Positions 4,409-5,147 of a DNA stretch of 5,147 nt are shown one piece after another. Source of the DNA: an uncultured Oscillospiraceae bacterium (lineage in GTDB: Bacteria > Bacillota > Clostridia > Oscillospirales > Acutalibacteraceae). The position numbers and the translations under genes were made by a program. Positions within the stretch are counted from its first letter, which is position 1. Every line of letters begins with the position of its first letter. The notes under the pieces were generated by a model, which made no database searches, was not told the origin of the DNA, and saw only the letters and a list, made by a program, of their open reading frames with translations. The stretch covers positions 1 through 5,147 of the forward strand of contig URYV01000114.1 in assembly GCA_900552285.1 (NCBI GenBank), in the 5' to 3' direction.

Positions 4409-5147
4409 ATGAAAGAACAACTTAAGGCCATAAGCGAAAAAGCCACAAATGCTCTTAAAAACGTTACGGCTCAGTCCGAGCTTGAGGAGCTTCGCGTGGC
4501 TTTTTTGGGAAAAAAAGGAGAGCTCACCGGAATACTTAAACAAATGGGCAAACTTTCGGCAGAAGAGCGTCCCGCAATGGGACAGCTCGCCAACACGGTA
4601 AGAAGCGATATAGAGGCGAAAATTGCCGAAAAATCCGCCGCAATCAAAAAAATCGAGCAGGCAAAAAAGCTTGAAAAGGAAACCATTGACGTAACTCTTC
4701 CGGGTAAAAAATCCGAAAAAGGCGGACTTCATCCCCTTAACACCGTTCTTAAGGATATGATAAACATTTTCCAATCCATGGGATTTGATGTTGTGGACGG
4801 ACCCGAGGTTGAAACCGAATATTACAACTTTGAGGCGCTCAACGTTCCCGCCGATCACCCCGCGAGAGATATGCAGGACACATTTTATGTCGGCGACGGC
4901 CTCATTTTGAGAAGCCAGACATCGGCAACACAGATTCGTACAATGGAAAACCGCAAGCCGCCTATCCGCATGATCTGCCCCGGCAGAGTTTACCGTGCGG
5001 ACGATGTTGACGCCACTCATTCTCCCGTCTTCCACCAAATTGAGGGACTTGTCGTCGACAAGGGCATTACAATGTGCGACCTTAAAGGCACACTTGAACA
5101 ATTCGCGAAGGAAATATACGGTTCCGACACCAAGGTCAAAACACGCT
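4409..5147 (+). CDS. pheS: Phenylalanine--tRNA ligase alpha subunit (partial, 3' end cut by window)
   Basis: The first 246 codons are present, about 70 percent of the usual 340 or so. PheS is the catalytic subunit of the (alpha-beta)2 class II synthetase that charges tRNA-Phe with phenylalanine using ATP. An N-terminal helical, charged tRNA-binding coiled coil covers about 1-90 (with FLGKKGELT at 32-40). The catalytic core starts near 106 (GGLHPLNTVL). Visible core signatures are GPEVETEYYNFEALN (131-145), HPARDMQDTFY (150-160), LRSQTSATQIRTM (167-179), and the motif 2 region CPGRVYRADDVDATHSPVFH (190-209), then QIEG (210-213). Gln210 and Glu212 correspond to the phenylalanine-binding Gln and Glu of the family. 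Ser169 replaces the common Thr of R-T-Q-T-S, a mild change. Motif 3 lies beyond the window. The start follows the ribosome binding site and the T-box terminator; pheT is expected downstream but is not visible. Regulation is by the T-box. Confidence 0.97.
   Translation, partial: MKEQLKAISEKATNALKNVTAQSELEELRVAFLGKKGELTGILKQMGKLSAEERPAMGQLANTVRSDIEAKIAEKSAAIKKIEQAKKLEKETIDVTLPGKKSEKGGLHPLNTVLKDMINIFQSMGFDVVDGPEVETEYYNFEALNVPADHPARDMQDTFYVGDGLILRSQTSATQIRTMENRKPPIRMICPGRVYRADDVDATHSPVFHQIEGLVVDKGITMCDLKGTLEQFAKEIYGSDTKVKTR

Noticed and set aside
4382..5101. A 239-codon open frame on the minus strand opposite pheS.
   Set aside because: It is a shadow of pheS, whose plus-strand frame shows class II synthetase motifs, a ribosome binding site and a T-box.
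1..5147. A wholly new defence, mobile or biosynthetic system.
   Set aside because: Four of the six main genes are core housekeeping or common redox genes and codon use is even throughout. Only the cysteine-rich orphan, DUF3793 and the paired dyads are unexplained.

Overview
The window looks like chromosomal DNA of a low-to-medium GC Gram-positive anaerobe of class Clostridia, probably a gut Oscillospirales/Ruminococcaceae-type organism. The reasons are a short YidC directly followed by Jag/KhpB, a short-chain clostridial flavodoxin, a DUF3793 protein, a cysteine-rich protein of a type I associate with Clostridia, and a T-box leader in front of pheS. Naming the genus is not possible from the sequence alone. 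I see no mobile element, CRISPR array, tRNA or rRNA.

Left part (1-1996, + strand): the end of an unidentified upstream frame, then yidC (membrane protein insertase) and jag/khpB (KH-R3H RNA-binding protein), 48 nt apart. They form the familiar membrane-insertion/cell-envelope operon, closed by a Rho-independent terminator at 1967-1996. Middle (2005-2906, + strand): a stand-alone gene for a 261-residue cysteine-rich soluble protein of unknown function. It has its own leader, with a perfect 7-bp hairpin and a very strong ribosome binding site, and ends in a 15-bp two-way terminator shared with the convergent gene.

Right-centre (2917-4059, - strand): a two-gene operon reading DUF3793 protein then flavodoxin. 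Its control region has a good promoter (TTGACA-17-TAACAT with an extended -10) and two near-identical 18-bp dyads of the form GTTAGC-N5-CTAAC. One dyad lies just after the predicted transcript start and the other 17 nt before the Shine-Dalgarno sequence. Because flavodoxin commonly replaces ferredoxin when iron is scarce, and the half-sites GGTTAG/CTAACC resemble those of DtxR-type boxes, I infer metal (iron) control.

Right part (4079-5147, + strand): a promoter placed back to back with the previous one, a complete T-box riboswitch with a readable Phe (TTC) specifier and a matching UGGU acceptor-binding bulge, and the first 246 codons of pheS (phenylalanyl-tRNA synthetase alpha subunit), cut by the window end. 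No wholly new system is evident. The most promising leads are the paired dyads controlling DUF3793-flavodoxin and the cysteine-rich orphan.
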